64,000 nucleotides of DNA from Paraburkholderia phosphatilytica (GCF_003443895.1 NZ_QQOA01000012.1:125294-189293); one strand, 5' to 3'; counted from the stretch's first letter, positions 20,695 to 30,611 are shown. Notes: generated from the letters alone by a model not told the origin. Numbers and translations: made by a program.

Positions 20695-23600
20695 ATGTCA
20701 GACACAGACGCTTCATCGAAGTCCACCGCACCGCCGTCCACGGCCAGCGCCGCGTTGCCCGTTGCGCTCGTCAAGCCGGGCCAGCGGTTCGCGTTCGACG
20801 GCATCCACGGCTCGTCCGACGCGCTCCTGATCGCCCGCTACCACCTCGCGTCGCGCGGCAGCGTGCCGCTCCTCGCGGTGGTCTGCGCGAGCGCGGTCGA
20901 CGCGCAGCGCCTCGCGCAGGAGTTGCCGTTCTTCGCGCCGGAAGCCCGGGTGCGGGTGCTGCCCGACTGGGAGACGCTGCCTTACGACACCTTCTCGCCG
21001 CACCAGGACCTCGTGTCCGAGCGCCTCGCGACGCTGCACGATCTCGGCGAAGACCGCTGCGACATCCTGCTCGTGCCCGCCACGACCGCGCTCTACCGGA
21101 TGCCGCCCGCGTCGTTCATGGCCGCGTACACGTTCGCGTTCAGCCAGGGCGAGCGGCTCGACGAAGCGAAGCTGAAGGCGCAGCTCACCCTGGCCGGCTA
21201 CGAGCACGTGAGCCAGGTCGTGCGGCCCGGCGAATACTGCGTGCGCGGCTCGCTGATCGACCTGTACCCGATGGGCTCGACGCTGCCGTACCGGATCGAC
21301 CTGTTCGACGATCAGGTCGACTCGATCCGCGCGTTCGATCCGGACTCGCAGCGCAGCCTCTATCCGGTGAAGGACGTGCGCCTGCTGCCCGGCCGCGAGT
21401 TTCCGTTCGACGAAGCCGCACGCACTGCTTTCCGCAGCCGCTGGCGCGAGGTGTTCGAAGGCGACCCGAGCCGCGCGTCCATCTACAAGGACATAGGCAA
21501 CGGCGTGCCGTCGGCGGGCATCGAGTACTACCTGCCGCTCTTCTTCGACGAAACGGCCACCCTCTTCCACTATCTGCCGGAAGCCGCGCAGCTGGTGTTC
21601 GTCGGCGATCTGGAAGCGTCGATCCGCCGCTTCACGAACGATACGAAGCAGCGCTACGCATTTCTTTCGCACGACCGCGACCGGCCGATCCTCGAACCGC
21701 AGCGCCTGTTCCTGCTCGACGAAGACTTCTTCGTGCTCGCGAAGCCGTTCGCGCGTCTGACGTTGCCGGCAAAGTTGACCCCGGATGCGGGCGGCGGCTG
21801 GGCGACGTCGCTGCCGAACCTCGCGCTCGACCGCCACGCGGACGAACCGATGGCCGCGCTTCGCGCATGGCTCGAGACCACGCCGAACCGCGTGCTGTTC
21901 GCCACCGAATCCGCCGGCCGGCGCGAGACGATCGCGCAGCTGTTCGCCGAGCATCACCTGCGTCCGGTGTCCACCGACAGCTACGCCGACTGGCTCGCGA
22001 GCGACGAGCGCTTTTCGCTCGGCGTTGCACCGCTCTCCACCGGCTTCGCGGTGCCAGGCGAAGGCATCGCGATCGTCACGGAGACCGAACTATACGGACC
22101 GCTCACGCGCCGCGCGGGGCGGCGCCGCCAGGAACAGGCGAGCAACGTCGATTCGATGGTGCGCGACCTGTCCGAGCTGAAGATCGGCGATCCGGTCGTG
22201 CATGCGCAGCACGGTATCGGCCGTTATCACGGCCTCGTCACGATGGATCTCGGCGAAGGCGAAACCGAATTCCTGCACCTCGAATACCAGGGCGAAAGCA
22301 AGCTCTACGTGCCGGTGTCGCAGTTGCACGTGATCTCGCGCTACAGCGGCGCCGATCCGGAAAGCGCACCGCTGCACGCGCTCGGCTCGGGCCAGTGGGA
22401 AAAGGCGCGCCGCAAGGCCGCGCAGCAGATCCGCGACACCGCGGCCGAGCTGCTGAATCTGTATGCCCGCCGCGCCGCGCGCCAGGGCCACGCGTTCGCG
22501 CTGGAGCCGCGCGACTACGTGAAATTCGCCGAGAGCTTCGGCTTCGAGGAAACGCCCGACCAGGCCGCCGCGATCGCCGCGGTGATCGGCGACATGACGA
22601 GCGGCAAGCCGATGGATCGCCTCGTGTGCGGCGACGTCGGTTTCGGCAAGACCGAAGTGGCGCTGCGCGCCGCGTTCATCGCGGTGATGGGCGGCAAGCA
22701 GGTCGCGCTGCTGTCGCCCACCACGCTGCTCGCCGAGCAGCACACGCAGACCTTCACCGACCGTTTCTCCGACTGGCCGGTGCGGATCGCCGAACTGTCG
22801 CGCTTCAAGACCGGCAAGGAAGTGAACACGGCGATCCAGCAGATCAACGAAGGCAGCGTCGATATCGTGATCGGCACGCACAAGCTGCTGTCGTCGGACG
22901 TGCAGTTCAAGCGGCTCGGCCTCGTGATCATCGACGAGGAACACCGCTTCGGCGTGCGCCAGAAGGAGGCGCTGAAGGCGCTGCGCGCCGAGGTCGACGT
23001 GCTGACGCTCACCGCCACGCCGATTCCGCGTACGCTCGGCATGGCGCTCGAAGGCCTGCGCGATTTCTCGGTGATCGCCACCGCGCCGCAGAAGCGTCTC
23101 GCGATCAAGACCTTCGTGCGCCGCGAGGACGACAGCGTGATCCGCGAGGCGATGCTGCGCGAGCTGAAGCGCGGCGGCCAGGTGTACTTCCTGCACAACG
23201 AAGTGGAGACCATCGAGAACCGCCGCGCGAAGCTCGAAGAGCTCGTGCCCGAAGCACGCATCGCCGTTGCGCACGGCCAGATGCACGAGCGCGAACTCGA
23301 ACGCGTGATGCGCGATTTCGTCGCGCAGCGCGCGAACGTGCTGCTGTGTACGACCATCATCGAAACCGGCATCGACGTGCCGAGTGCGAACACGATCCTG
23401 ATCCACCGCTCCGACAAGTTCGGGCTGGCGCAGCTGCACCAGCTGCGCGGCCGCGTCGGCCGTTCGCACCACCAGGCGTATTCGTACCTGCTGGTGCACG
23501 ATCCGCAGGGGCTGACGAAGCAGGCGCAGCGCCGGCTCGAAGCGATCCAGCAGATGGAGGAACTCGGCGCGGGCTTCTACCTCGCGATGCACGACCTCGA

Positions 23601-24222
23601 AATTCGCGGCACCGGCGAAGTGCTCGGCGACAAGCAGTCGGGCGAAATCCACGAGATTGGTTTCCAGCTCTACACGGACATGCTGAACGACGCGGTGAAG
23701 GCGCTGAAAGACGGCAAGGAACCCGACCTCACCGCGCCGCTGGCCGCGACCACGGAGATCAACCTGCACGTGCCGGCCATTCTCCCCGCCGACTACTGCG
23801 GCGACGTGCAGGAACGCCTGTCGCTGTACAAGCGCCTCGCGAACTGCGAACACAACGATTCGATCGACGGCATTCAGGAAGAGCTGATCGACCGCTTCGG
23901 CAAGCTGCCGCCGCAGGCGCACGCGCTCGTCGAGACGCACCGGCTGCGGCTCGCCGCGAAGCCGCTCGGCATCTCGAAAATCGACGCGGGCGAAGCGGCG
24001 ATCGCGCTGCAGTTCGTGCCGAATCCGCCCGTCGACGCGATGCGGATCATCGAGATGGTGCAGAAGCATCGGCACATCAAGCTGTCCGGTCAGGACCGGC
24101 TGCGGATCGAAACCCGCAGCCCGGACATCGCGGTACGCGTCGCGACGGTGAAGGAGACGCTGCGCTCGCTCGGCCAGCCTTCGAAGGGTGCGCCGGCGGC
24201 GGGACGCGTCGCCGCGTCGTAG
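20695..24222 (+). CDS. mfd: Transcription-repair coupling factor Mfd
   Basis: A 1175-residue ATP-driven translocase that dislodges RNA polymerase stalled at DNA lesions and recruits UvrA. Order of domains: UvrB-like N-terminal region (residues about 25-350); RNA-polymerase-interacting CarD-like domain (about 495-570, KIGDPVVHAQHGIGRYHG); RecG-like helicase with Walker A GDVGFGKTEVALR (about 645) and DEEH box IIDEEHRFG; motif VI region QLRGRVGRS; and the C-terminal TRCF domain. The length is slightly above the E. coli protein because of a short Ser/Ala-rich N-terminus. Large out-of-frame ORFs overlap it on both strands and are shadows. Confidence 0.97.
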   Translation: MSDTDASSKSTAPPSTASAALPVALVKPGQRFAFDGIHGSSDALLIARYHLASRGSVPLLAVVCASAVDAQRLAQELPFFAPEARVRVLPDWETLPYDTFSPHQDLVSERLATLHDLGEDRCDILLVPATTALYRMPPASFMAAYTFAFSQGERLDEAKLKAQLTLAGYEHVSQVVRPGEYCVRGSLIDLYPMGSTLPYRIDLFDDQVDSIRAFDPDSQRSLYPVKDVRLLPGREFPFDEAARTAFRSRWREVFEGDPSRASIYKDIGNGVPSAGIEYYLPLFFDETATLFHYLPEAAQLVFVGDLEASIRRFTNDTKQRYAFLSHDRDRPILEPQRLFLLDEDFFVLAKPFARLTLPAKLTPDAGGGWATSLPNLALDRHADEPMAALRAWLETTPNRVLFATESAGRRETIAQLFAEHHLRPVSTDSYADWLASDERFSLGVAPLSTGFAVPGEGIAIVTETELYGPLTRRAGRRRQEQASNVDSMVRDLSELKIGDPVVHAQHGIGRYHGLVTMDLGEGETEFLHLEYQGESKLYVPVSQLHVISRYSGADPESAPLHALGSGQWEKARRKAAQQIRDTAAELLNLYARRAARQGHAFALEPRDYVKFAESFGFEETPDQAAAIAAVIGDMTSGKPMDRLVCGDVGFGKTEVALRAAFIAVMGGKQVALLSPTTLLAEQHTQTFTDRFSDWPVRIAELSRFKTGKEVNTAIQQINEGSVDIVIGTHKLLSSDVQFKRLGLVIIDEEHRFGVRQKEALKALRAEVDVLTLTATPIPRTLGMALEGLRDFSVIATAPQKRLAIKTFVRREDDSVIREAMLRELKRGGQVYFLHNEVETIENRRAKLEELVPEARIAVAHGQMHERELERVMRDFVAQRANVLLCTTIIETGIDVPSANTILIHRSDKFGLAQLHQLRGRVGRSHHQAYSYLLVHDPQGLTKQAQRRLEAIQQMEELGAGFYLAMHDLEIRGTGEVLGDKQSGEIHEIGFQLYTDMLNDAVKALKDGKEPDLTAPLAATTEINLHVPAILPADYCGDVQERLSLYKRLANCEHNDSIDGIQEELIDRFGKLPPQAHALVETHRLRLAAKPLGISKIDAGEAAIALQFVPNPPVDAMRIIEMVQKHRHIKLSGQDRLRIETRSPDIAVRVATVKETLRSLGQPSKGAPAAGRVAAS

Positions 24223-24267
24223 CGCGTTTTCGCTGGCTACGCTCTCTTGGCACAGGCTCTCCACGAC

Positions 24268-25539
24268 ATGCCCGAAGACGACGTTCCCGTCGATTCGATC
24301 GTTACGCTGCTGCGCGAACTCGTGGCAATTCCGAGCCGCGGCGATGCCGGCAGCGCACGCGACGATCACGAGCCCGTGCTCGCGTGCATCGAAGCGTGGC
24401 TCAACGGCCAAGGCGTTCCTCATCAACGTCTGCTGGCTGCGGACGCCACAGCGGCGGTGGGCATCGTCGCGCAGGTCGAAGGCCTGGCGCCGGCTCCGCG
24501 CGAATGTCGCCGGTGGTACGTGCTGAACGCGACGCTCGACACCGCCGGTTTTGGCGATCCGCAATCCTGGATGCGCCCGCCGCTCGACGCGGCGATCGTC
24601 GACGGCTGGCTCACCGGTCGCGGCGCGGGCGACAGCAAGGCGGGCGCGGCGATCTTCGCGCATCTGCTCGCGTCGTTCGCGGCACGGCGCGACCGCTTCG
24701 CGGGCACACTCACCGCCCTTTTCGACGTCGACGAACACAGCGGCCGGTTTGGCGGCGCACGCGCATTCTTCGATCGCGATACGCCGGTGCTGCCAGTGAA
24801 TGGACACTCGCAGGCGCCGCGCCCCGACGGCGTCTTCATCGGCTATCCTGGCATCGATCGCGTGATGGTCGGCGCGCGCGGTTTTCTGCGCGCCCGGCTG
24901 ACCGTGCGTGGGATCGCCGCGCATTCGGGCGGGTCGAGTTCGCGCGGCCTGAGCGCGCTGCTGCGTGGCGCGGCGCTTGCGCAGACACTCGCCGCGTTGC
25001 CGCTCGTGCCGGTCAAGACAGCGCCCATCGACAGCGCCTTCGACAAGCCTGCGCAACTCACGCTCACCAGCCTCGCCGCAGGAACCGGCGGCTTCACGCA
25101 GGTGCCGGACCGCTGCGAGCTCGCGCTGGACATCCGTCTCACGCCGTCCTTCGACGCTGACGAAGCACGACGCACCGTGCAGCACGCAGTCGCCACGCAC
25201 GACACCGCCTACCCGCCCGATCTGGCCACGACGATCGACTGGCTGCCGGGCTGGCCCGCGTACCGGATCGCCGATACGCATCCGCTGCTCGCCGCGCTCG
25301 ATGCTGCCGCGCGCAACGAACTGCACGCCGCGCTGCCGCATGCCGTGGCGGGCCCGTCGAACATCGGCAACTATCTGGCGTCGCTCGGCGTGCCGGCGCT
25401 GTGCGGGTTCGGCATCCGTGCCGAAGGCATCCACGGCGCCGACGAGCGCATCGGACTGGCCGGCATCCGCACGGTTTATCGCATCTACGAGGATGCGCTG
25501 CACACGCTGCTGCAAGGCACGCCTCGGGCCCATCCATAG
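24268..25539 (+). CDS. M20-family hydrolase with a degenerate metal site
   Basis: A 423-residue protein with the M20 peptidase/deacylase fold. The catalytic Glu is retained (E156 in VDEHSG), as are the bridging Asp (D122 in GRGAGDSK) and the C-terminal His (H389 in EGIHGAD). Three of the five usual metal ligands differ: the H-x-D His is T89 (NATLDT), the second Glu of the EE pair is H157, and the Glu/Asp of the EPT region is Y193 (IGYPG). The dimer-interface region AAHSGGSSSRG is kept. It lies 45 bp after mfd and 112 bp before argE. An in-frame TTG at 24247 is possible; I prefer the ATG. The substrate is unknown. Confidence 0.82.
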   Translation: MPEDDVPVDSIVTLLRELVAIPSRGDAGSARDDHEPVLACIEAWLNGQGVPHQRLLAADATAAVGIVAQVEGLAPAPRECRRWYVLNATLDTAGFGDPQSWMRPPLDAAIVDGWLTGRGAGDSKAGAAIFAHLLASFAARRDRFAGTLTALFDVDEHSGRFGGARAFFDRDTPVLPVNGHSQAPRPDGVFIGYPGIDRVMVGARGFLRARLTVRGIAAHSGGSSSRGLSALLRGAALAQTLAALPLVPVKTAPIDSAFDKPAQLTLTSLAAGTGGFTQVPDRCELALDIRLTPSFDADEARRTVQHAVATHDTAYPPDLATTIDWLPGWPAYRIADTHPLLAALDAAARNELHAALPHAVAGPSNIGNYLASLGVPALCGFGIRAEGIHGADERIGLAGIRTVYRIYEDALHTLLQGTPRAHP

Positions 25540-25651
25540 CCGCTCGCAGCCGCCGCGATACATCGCAACGGGCTCCGGATTGCTGCGCCGCGCCAGACCC
25601 GTCCAGCATTTTTTTGAGTATGATCGATAGACTCACAAGCTGGAGTCCGCT

Positions 25652-26878
25652 ATGTCCCACGTCGCTGATGCAGCGTCCGCCTCGTCCGTTTCAAACGCGT
25701 CGTCCCCGGCTTCGCTGCGCTGGATCGAACGGCTCGTATCGATCGATACAGTCAGCCGCAACCCGAATCTCGGCCTGATCGAGACGGTGCGCGACGAGTT
25801 GCGCGCGCTCGGCGTGCAGTCCACGCTCACGCACGACGACAGCGGCAAATGGGCGAACCTGTTCGCGACGATCCCCGCGCACAACGGCGACACCAACGGC
25901 GGCATCGTGCTGTCGGGTCACACCGACGTGGTGCCGGTGGACGGCCAGCAATGGGACAGCGATCCGTTCAGGCCTGAAGTACGCGACGGGCTGATGTTCG
26001 GCCGCGGTACGTGCGACATGAAGGGCTTCATTGGCGCGGCGCTGACGCTCGTGCCCGACATGCAGCGTACGAAGCTCGCGAAGCCGATCCATCTCGCGTT
26101 CTCGTTCGACGAGGAAGTGGGCTGTGCCGGCGCGCCGCTGATGATCGCCGACCTGATGAAGCGCGGCGTCAAGCCGGACGGCTGCATTGTCGGCGAGCCG
26201 ACCAGCATGCGCCCGATCATCGCGCACAAGGGCATCAACGCATACCAGTGCTGCGTGCGCGGCCATGCGGCACATTCGTCGCTGACGCCGAAAGGGCTCA
26301 ACGCGATCGAATACGCGGCGCGCCTGATCTGCCACATCCGCGACATCGCCGACCAGTTCCGCGCGGAAGGTCCGTTCGACGAGTTCTACGACGTCCCCTT
26401 CACCACCGCGCAGACCAGCACGATCCAGGGCGGCAACGCGATCAACACAGTGCCGGCCGAATGCCGCTTCCAGTTCGAATTCCGCAATCTGCCCACGCTC
26501 GACCCCGAGCCGATCTTCCGCCGCATCGAGCAGTACGCGAACGAGACGTTGCTGCCGAAGATGAAGGCCGAACACGCGGTGGCCGCGATCGAGTTCACGA
26601 AGATCGCCGCGGCACCCGGACTCGACGCCGAGGAACAGGCCGCGATCACGCAACTGGTGCGGGCGTTGACCGTCAACCAGGACAAGCGCAAAGTCGCATA
26701 CGGCACGGAAGCGGGCCTCTTCTCGCTCGCGGGCATTCCGAGCATCGTGTGCGGCCCGGGCAACATCGAGCAGGCGCACAAACCGAACGAATACGTGTCG
26801 CTCGAACAGCTGGCCGCGTGCGAAAACTTCCTGCACAAGTTCATCCACAGCATGTCGGTGGACGTGCACGCAGTCTGA
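25652..26878 (+). CDS. argE: Acetylornithine deacetylase
   Basis: A 408-residue M20-family enzyme that removes the acetyl group from N-acetylornithine in arginine synthesis. All metal and catalytic positions look intact: SGHTDVVPV, GRGTCDMKG, FDEEVGCAG, GEPTSM and the C-terminal EQAHKPNEYV. This argues for the ArgE branch and contrasts with the aberrant paralogue directly upstream. An ATG start with a 23-residue Ser/Ala-rich leader precedes the folded part. A threefold 9-bp repeat begins inside its last codons and includes the stop codon. Confidence 0.92.
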   Translation: MSHVADAASASSVSNASSPASLRWIERLVSIDTVSRNPNLGLIETVRDELRALGVQSTLTHDDSGKWANLFATIPAHNGDTNGGIVLSGHTDVVPVDGQQWDSDPFRPEVRDGLMFGRGTCDMKGFIGAALTLVPDMQRTKLAKPIHLAFSFDEEVGCAGAPLMIADLMKRGVKPDGCIVGEPTSMRPIIAHKGINAYQCCVRGHAAHSSLTPKGLNAIEYAARLICHIRDIADQFRAEGPFDEFYDVPFTTAQTSTIQGGNAINTVPAECRFQFEFRNLPTLDPEPIFRRIEQYANETLLPKMKAEHAVAAIEFTKIAAAPGLDAEEQAAITQLVRALTVNQDKRKVAYGTEAGLFSLAGIPSIVCGPGNIEQAHKPNEYVSLEQLAACENFLHKFIHSMSVDVHAV

Positions 26879-26897
26879 GCAGTCTGAGCAGTCTGAG
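26871..26897 (+). repeat. 9-bp tandem repeat CAGTCTGAG x3 across the argE stop
   Basis: Three exact copies at 26871-26879, 26880-26888 and 26889-26897. Each unit contains an in-frame GTC TGA at the same register, because the 9-bp period is a multiple of three. Gain or loss of units outside the first therefore leaves the protein end unchanged. Confidence 0.9.
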
Positions 26898-26945
26898 TCG
26901 GGTCGAACACATCGAACACGCTGGCCAACCGTCGCTTCCCACGCC

Positions 26946-27968
26946 ATGTCGACAGCCACGCCGCAACACACGAACCACACGATCGACGGCGAGCCGATCC
27001 CCACGCTCGACGACATCGCCGCGCAGCATTTCGCGCTCACGCCGTGGGTGCTGCGAACGCCGGTGTTCGACCGGCACGACTTTCCGTCGCTCGAAGGCAC
27101 GCTGATCAACTTCAAGTTCGAGCTGTTGCAGGCAAGCGGCAGCTTCAAGGCGCGTGGCGCGTTCACGAACCTGCTCGCGCTCACCGACGCCGAGCGCAAC
27201 GCCGGGGTCACCTGCGTATCGGGTGGCAATCATGCAGTCGCCGTGTCGTATGCGGCGATGCGCCTCGGCATCGGCGCGAAGGTCGTGCTGTTTCGCAGCG
27301 CGAATCCGGCACGCGTCGAGCTATGCCGCCGCTATGCGGCCGAGATCGTGGTCGCGGAGACGGCGGCGGAAGCCTTCGAAATCGTGAGGCGCATCGAAGC
27401 CGAGGAGGGCCGCTACTTCGTGCATCCGTACAGCGGCTACCGGACCGTGCTCGGCACGTCGACGCTCGGCTACGAATGGGCGACGCAAACGCCGGACCTG
27501 GACGCGGTGATCCTGCCGATCGGCGGCGGCGGTCTCGCGGCGGGCGTCTCCACCGCGCTCAGGCTCGCGAATCCGCAGGTGCATGTGTACGGCGTGGAAC
27601 CGGAAGGCTCGGATGCGATGTCGAAGAGCTTCGCCGCGAACCACACGGTGCGGATGGGCCAGATGCATAGCATTGCCGATTCATTGATGGCGCCGCACAC
27701 GGAGGAATACAGCTACCAGCTGTGCCGCCGTCACATCGACCGGATCGTGACGGTGTCGGACGATGCGCTGCGTGCGTCGATGCTCACGTTGTTCGCGCAA
27801 CTGAAACTCGCGGTCGAGCCGGCATGCGCGGCCGCCACCGCGGCGCTGCTCGGTCCGCTGCGCGAAACGCTGCAAGGCAAGCGGGTCGGCGTTCTGCTCT
27901 GCGGGACGAACACCGATCCGGTTGCGCTCGCGGCCCATCTGGAGCGTGCGGGAAGCGCCCAGAACTGA
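26946..27968 (+). CDS. Threonine/serine dehydratase-like PLP enzyme (fold type II)
   Basis: A 340-residue PLP-dependent enzyme. The cofactor Lys68 lies in the motif [10 protein letters not shown], the substrate loop is [12 protein letters not shown] and the phosphate-binding loop is [10 protein letters not shown]. This fits catabolic threonine/serine dehydratases, serine racemases or hydroxyaspartate dehydratases; without the C-terminal ACT domain it is not the biosynthetic IlvA type. It starts 67 bp after argE on the same strand. The exact substrate cannot be fixed from sequence. Confidence 0.85.
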   Translation: MSTATPQHTNHTIDGEPIPTLDDIAAQHFALTPWVLRTPVFDRHDFPSLEGTLINFKFELLQASGSFKARGAFTNLLALTDAERNAGVTCVSGGNHAVAVSYAAMRLGIGAKVVLFRSANPARVELCRRYAAEIVVAETAAEAFEIVRRIEAEEGRYFVHPYSGYRTVLGTSTLGYEWATQTPDLDAVILPIGGGGLAAGVSTALRLANPQVHVYGVEPEGSDAMSKSFAANHTVRMGQMHSIADSLMAPHTEEYSYQLCRRHIDRIVTVSDDALRASMLTLFAQLKLAVEPACAAATAALLGPLRETLQGKRVGVLLCGTNTDPVALAAHLERAGSAQN

Positions 27969-28081
27969 ACCCGGATTCGGTCCGGAAATATGGATGCGCC
28001 TGGAACCTGTTCGATATTCCCTACCCTAACCGCATTCCTGGTGGCTATCATGTCGCCATCGATAACGAGGAGGATCGATCT

Positions 28082-28525
28082 ATGAGCATCATCCAGGAGT
28101 TCAAGGAGTTTGCGGTCAAGGGCAACGTGATGGATCTGGCCGTTGGCGTGATCATCGGCGGGGCGTTCTCGTCGATCGTCAATTCGGTCGTTAAAGATCT
28201 GATCATGCCGGTGATCGGAGTCGTGACCGGCGGTCTCGACTTCTCGAACAAATTCGTCAGGCTCGGCGACATACCAGCCAACTTCAAGGGCAACCCGGAA
28301 TCGTACAAGGACCTGCAGGCGGCGGGCGTCGCCGCGTTCGGCTACGGCTCGTTCATCACCGTGCTGATCAACTTCATCATCCTCGCGTTCATCATTTTCC
28401 TGATGGTGAAATTCATCAACAACCTGCGCAAACCGGCTGAAGCCGCGCCGGCCGCGCCGCCGCCCACGCCGGAAGACGTGCTGCTGCTGCGCGAAATCCG
28501 CGATTCGCTGAAGGCACCGCGCTGA
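28082..28525 (+). CDS. mscL: Large-conductance mechanosensitive channel MscL
   Basis: A 147-residue inner-membrane channel that opens under membrane tension and protects against osmotic downshock. The N-terminal amphipathic helix [14 protein letters not shown] is followed by TM1 (about residues 15-45, [17 protein letters not shown]), a periplasmic loop and TM2 (about 73-100, [21 protein letters not shown]), then a Pro/Ala-rich linker and a C-terminal helix. I start at 28082 because GAGGAGGA lies immediately upstream; the frame back to 27722 overlaps the dehydratase gene and is spurious. Confidence 0.97.
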   Translation: MSIIQEFKEFAVKGNVMDLAVGVIIGGAFSSIVNSVVKDLIMPVIGVVTGGLDFSNKFVRLGDIPANFKGNPESYKDLQAAGVAAFGYGSFITVLINFIILAFIIFLMVKFINNLRKPAEAAPAAPPPTPEDVLLLREIRDSLKAPR

Positions 28526-28535
28526 AGTGTTAAAT

Positions 28536-28574
28536 GTCGCGGCTCAGCGTGTCGTCGACACGCTGAGCCGCGAC
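28536..28574. terminator. Long perfect palindrome between converging genes
   Basis: Arms of 19 nt (28536-28554 and 28556-28574, starting GTCGCGGCTC) are separated by a single T, forming a near-perfect 39-bp palindrome directly after mscL and before the hybrid kinase stop codon. It has no T-run, but its position suggests a bidirectional transcription stop or mRNA 3'-end stabiliser. Confidence 0.7.
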
Positions 28575-28575
28575 G

Positions 28576-30561
28576 TCAGGCCGGAGTGCGTCCGGCCTTG
28601 CGGTCCGCTTCGTTCTGGATCAGCAGTTCGAGCTGACCGAAGTTGACCGGCTTCGTCAGATGCGAATTGAAGCCGGCCGCGATGCAGCGGCGCACGTCTT
28701 CGTCGGTGCCGAAGCCGGTGAGCGCAATCGCCGGCGCCTCGGAGCGCTCGCGGAACGACTTGATGAAATCGAGGCCCGTGCCGTCCGGAAGGCCGATATC
28801 GCTGACCACGAGGTCGAACTCGAGCGACTGCGTCGCCGCCAGCGCATCGGCCACACGCCCGACCGTCGTCACGTCGTGCCCCAGGCCGCGAATCAGTTGC
28901 GCCATCACCTCCGCCGTGTCGAGGTGATCCTCGACCAGCAGAATGGCCAGCGCGCTGGCCGGATGCGCCGCGGCGGCGTCCGCCTGCACCGCCTCGGGCG
29001 GCGGCGGCAACGCGGTCGGCAGCGTGATCGTGAAGGTCGCGCCGCAATGCGCGCCCGGGCTGCTCGCGACCACCGTCCCGCCATGTACGTCGGTCAGCGC
29101 CTTCGTGATCGCAAGGCCGAGCCCGAGTCCGCCGAACTGCCGGTTGGTGTTCTCACTGCCCTGCTCGAACGCCTTGAACAGCTTGCCGATCTGCTCCGGC
29201 TCGATGCCGATGCCGGTGTCCTCGACCTCGATCTGCACGTGCATCCGCTCGTCGCGCGTGCGCACGAAGATATGGCCGCCATCCGGCGTGAACTTGGCCG
29301 CATTGCGGATCAGATTCCACAGCATCTGCTGTAGCCGCGCGCGATCGCCGAGCACGTAGTGATGCTGCGCGGCCGCGTCGATATGCACGTCCTGCTGCTT
29401 CACCTGGATCTCGCTGCGGAACAGGTCGAGCACGCTGTCGATCAGGTCGTGCACGTCCACCGTTTCCAGCGACAGGCGCAGCTTGCCGTTGGTCACGCGC
29501 GTCAGATCCAGCAGGTCGTCGATCAGGCGTGCTTCGAGTTCGATGTTGCGGCGGATCATCCGCACGCTCGCCCGCGCGTTGTCGGGCAGCTCCGGCACCA
29601 GCTCGAGCACCCGCGTGCCCGCCAGCACCGGCGTGAGCGGCGTGCGCAGTTCGTGCGACAGCATCGCGAGGAAGCGGTCTTTCGCGCGGTTCGCCTCTTC
29701 CGCCGCCTGGCGCGCGGCCTGCTCGGACACGAGCAGCGCTTCGCGCTCCTCGATGGCTTCGCGCTGCGGATGGATGTCCGTGCAACTGCCGAACCAGCGC
29801 GTCACGCCGCCTGCCGCGTCGCGCACCGGCAGGATCCGCATGTCGAACCAGCGCCATGCACCGTCGGCGCGGCGCAGCCGCAGTTCGCGCCGGAAGTCGT
29901 CCGCGCCGCTGCGCACGGCCTTCAGCCAGATGCCGCGAATGTCTTCGCGATCGTCCGGATGCACCGCATCGAGCCACGACAGACCCAGCGAGCACTGGGT
30001 ATCGAGCCCGGTGTAGTCGTACCAGGGCTTCGACAGGAAATCGCAGTCGCCGTCAGCGCCGCATGCGAGCACGAGGTGCGGCAGCGCGTCGGACAGCATC
30101 CGGTAGTGCTGCTCGCGGTCGCGCAGCGCGGCGGCTTCGTCGGAGGCGCGCTGCAGGCGCACCTGGGTCAGCACGCGCTCGACCGCTTCCGGCAGGTAGT
30201 CGAGGTAGTCGCCGGATTTCGGCACCACGTCGGACACGCCCGCGCGCAGCGCTTCGATCACGCGCGATTCGTCGGTGAAACCGGTCACCAGAATGGCCGG
30301 AATACGGATGCCTTCCGCGCGCAGCCGGCGGAAGAAATCGAGGCCTGTATCGACGCCGGAGAGCTGGTAGTCGAGCACCAGCAGATCGGGCGCGGCCGTG
30401 TCGATCGAGCGGCGCGCGCCCGCCAGGTCGCCGGAAATCGCGACCTTGAAGCCTGCCCGTTCGAGCGACTTGCGCGCGAGCCGCAGGATGCCGTCGTCGT
30501 CGTCGACGACGAGCACACAGGCCGGGGTTAGCGACAGGGCGGTCGATGCGTGGTCGGTCAT
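28576..30561 (-). CDS. Hybrid histidine kinase, receiver-PAS-kinase-receiver
   Basis: A 661-residue soluble hybrid kinase. An N-terminal receiver (residues about 15-130) has acceptor Asp in LLVLDYQLSG. A PAS domain follows (about 150-275, with WLDAVHPDDRE and the PAC end WFGSCTDIHPQREA), then the kinase core with His in MLSHELRTPLTPVL, N box NLIRNAAKFTPDG, G1 DTGIGIEP and G2 GGLGLGLAITK. A C-terminal receiver (about 540-655) has Asp in DLVVSDIGLPDG. No membrane segment is visible. It is the last gene of a three-gene signalling cluster, 50 bp after the single-domain receiver, and probably receives phosphate through it. Confidence 0.93.
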   Translation of the reverse strand: MTDHASTALSLTPACVLVVDDDDGILRLARKSLERAGFKVAISGDLAGARRSIDTAAPDLLVLDYQLSGVDTGLDFFRRLRAEGIRIPAILVTGFTDESRVIEALRAGVSDVVPKSGDYLDYLPEAVERVLTQVRLQRASDEAAALRDREQHYRMLSDALPHLVLACGADGDCDFLSKPWYDYTGLDTQCSLGLSWLDAVHPDDREDIRGIWLKAVRSGADDFRRELRLRRADGAWRWFDMRILPVRDAAGGVTRWFGSCTDIHPQREAIEEREALLVSEQAARQAAEEANRAKDRFLAMLSHELRTPLTPVLAGTRVLELVPELPDNARASVRMIRRNIELEARLIDDLLDLTRVTNGKLRLSLETVDVHDLIDSVLDLFRSEIQVKQQDVHIDAAAQHHYVLGDRARLQQMLWNLIRNAAKFTPDGGHIFVRTRDERMHVQIEVEDTGIGIEPEQIGKLFKAFEQGSENTNRQFGGLGLGLAITKALTDVHGGTVVASSPGAHCGATFTITLPTALPPPPEAVQADAAAAHPASALAILLVEDHLDTAEVMAQLIRGLGHDVTTVGRVADALAATQSLEFDLVVSDIGLPDGTGLDFIKSFRERSEAPAIALTGFGTDEDVRRCIAAGFNSHLTKPVNFGQLELLIQNEADRKAGRTPA

Positions 30562-30611
30562 GCAGCTTTCTCTTGCAACTCGTTATCCGCGATAGCGTGG
30601 GTCATCGCGTG

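Noticed and set aside
20382..25160. A 1592-codon open frame on the plus strand overlapping mfd and the M20 gene
   Set aside because: It is out of frame with mfd over its whole length, its product is Arg/Ala-rich with no recognisable domain, and it is explained by the lack of stop codons in high-GC DNA.
22090..25563. A 1157-codon open frame on the minus strand across mfd and the M20 gene
   Set aside because: It is antisense to two genes with clear domain matches, and its composition (Arg/His/Val-rich) is typical of a shadow frame.
27722..28525. A 267-residue version of MscL
   Set aside because: The extension overlaps the dehydratase gene in another frame; a strong ribosome site lies directly before 28082.
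28536..28574. A recombination or attachment site formed by the 39-bp palindrome
   Set aside because: It lies exactly between converging gene ends and no integrase or repeat copy is nearby, so a transcription-stop role is simpler.
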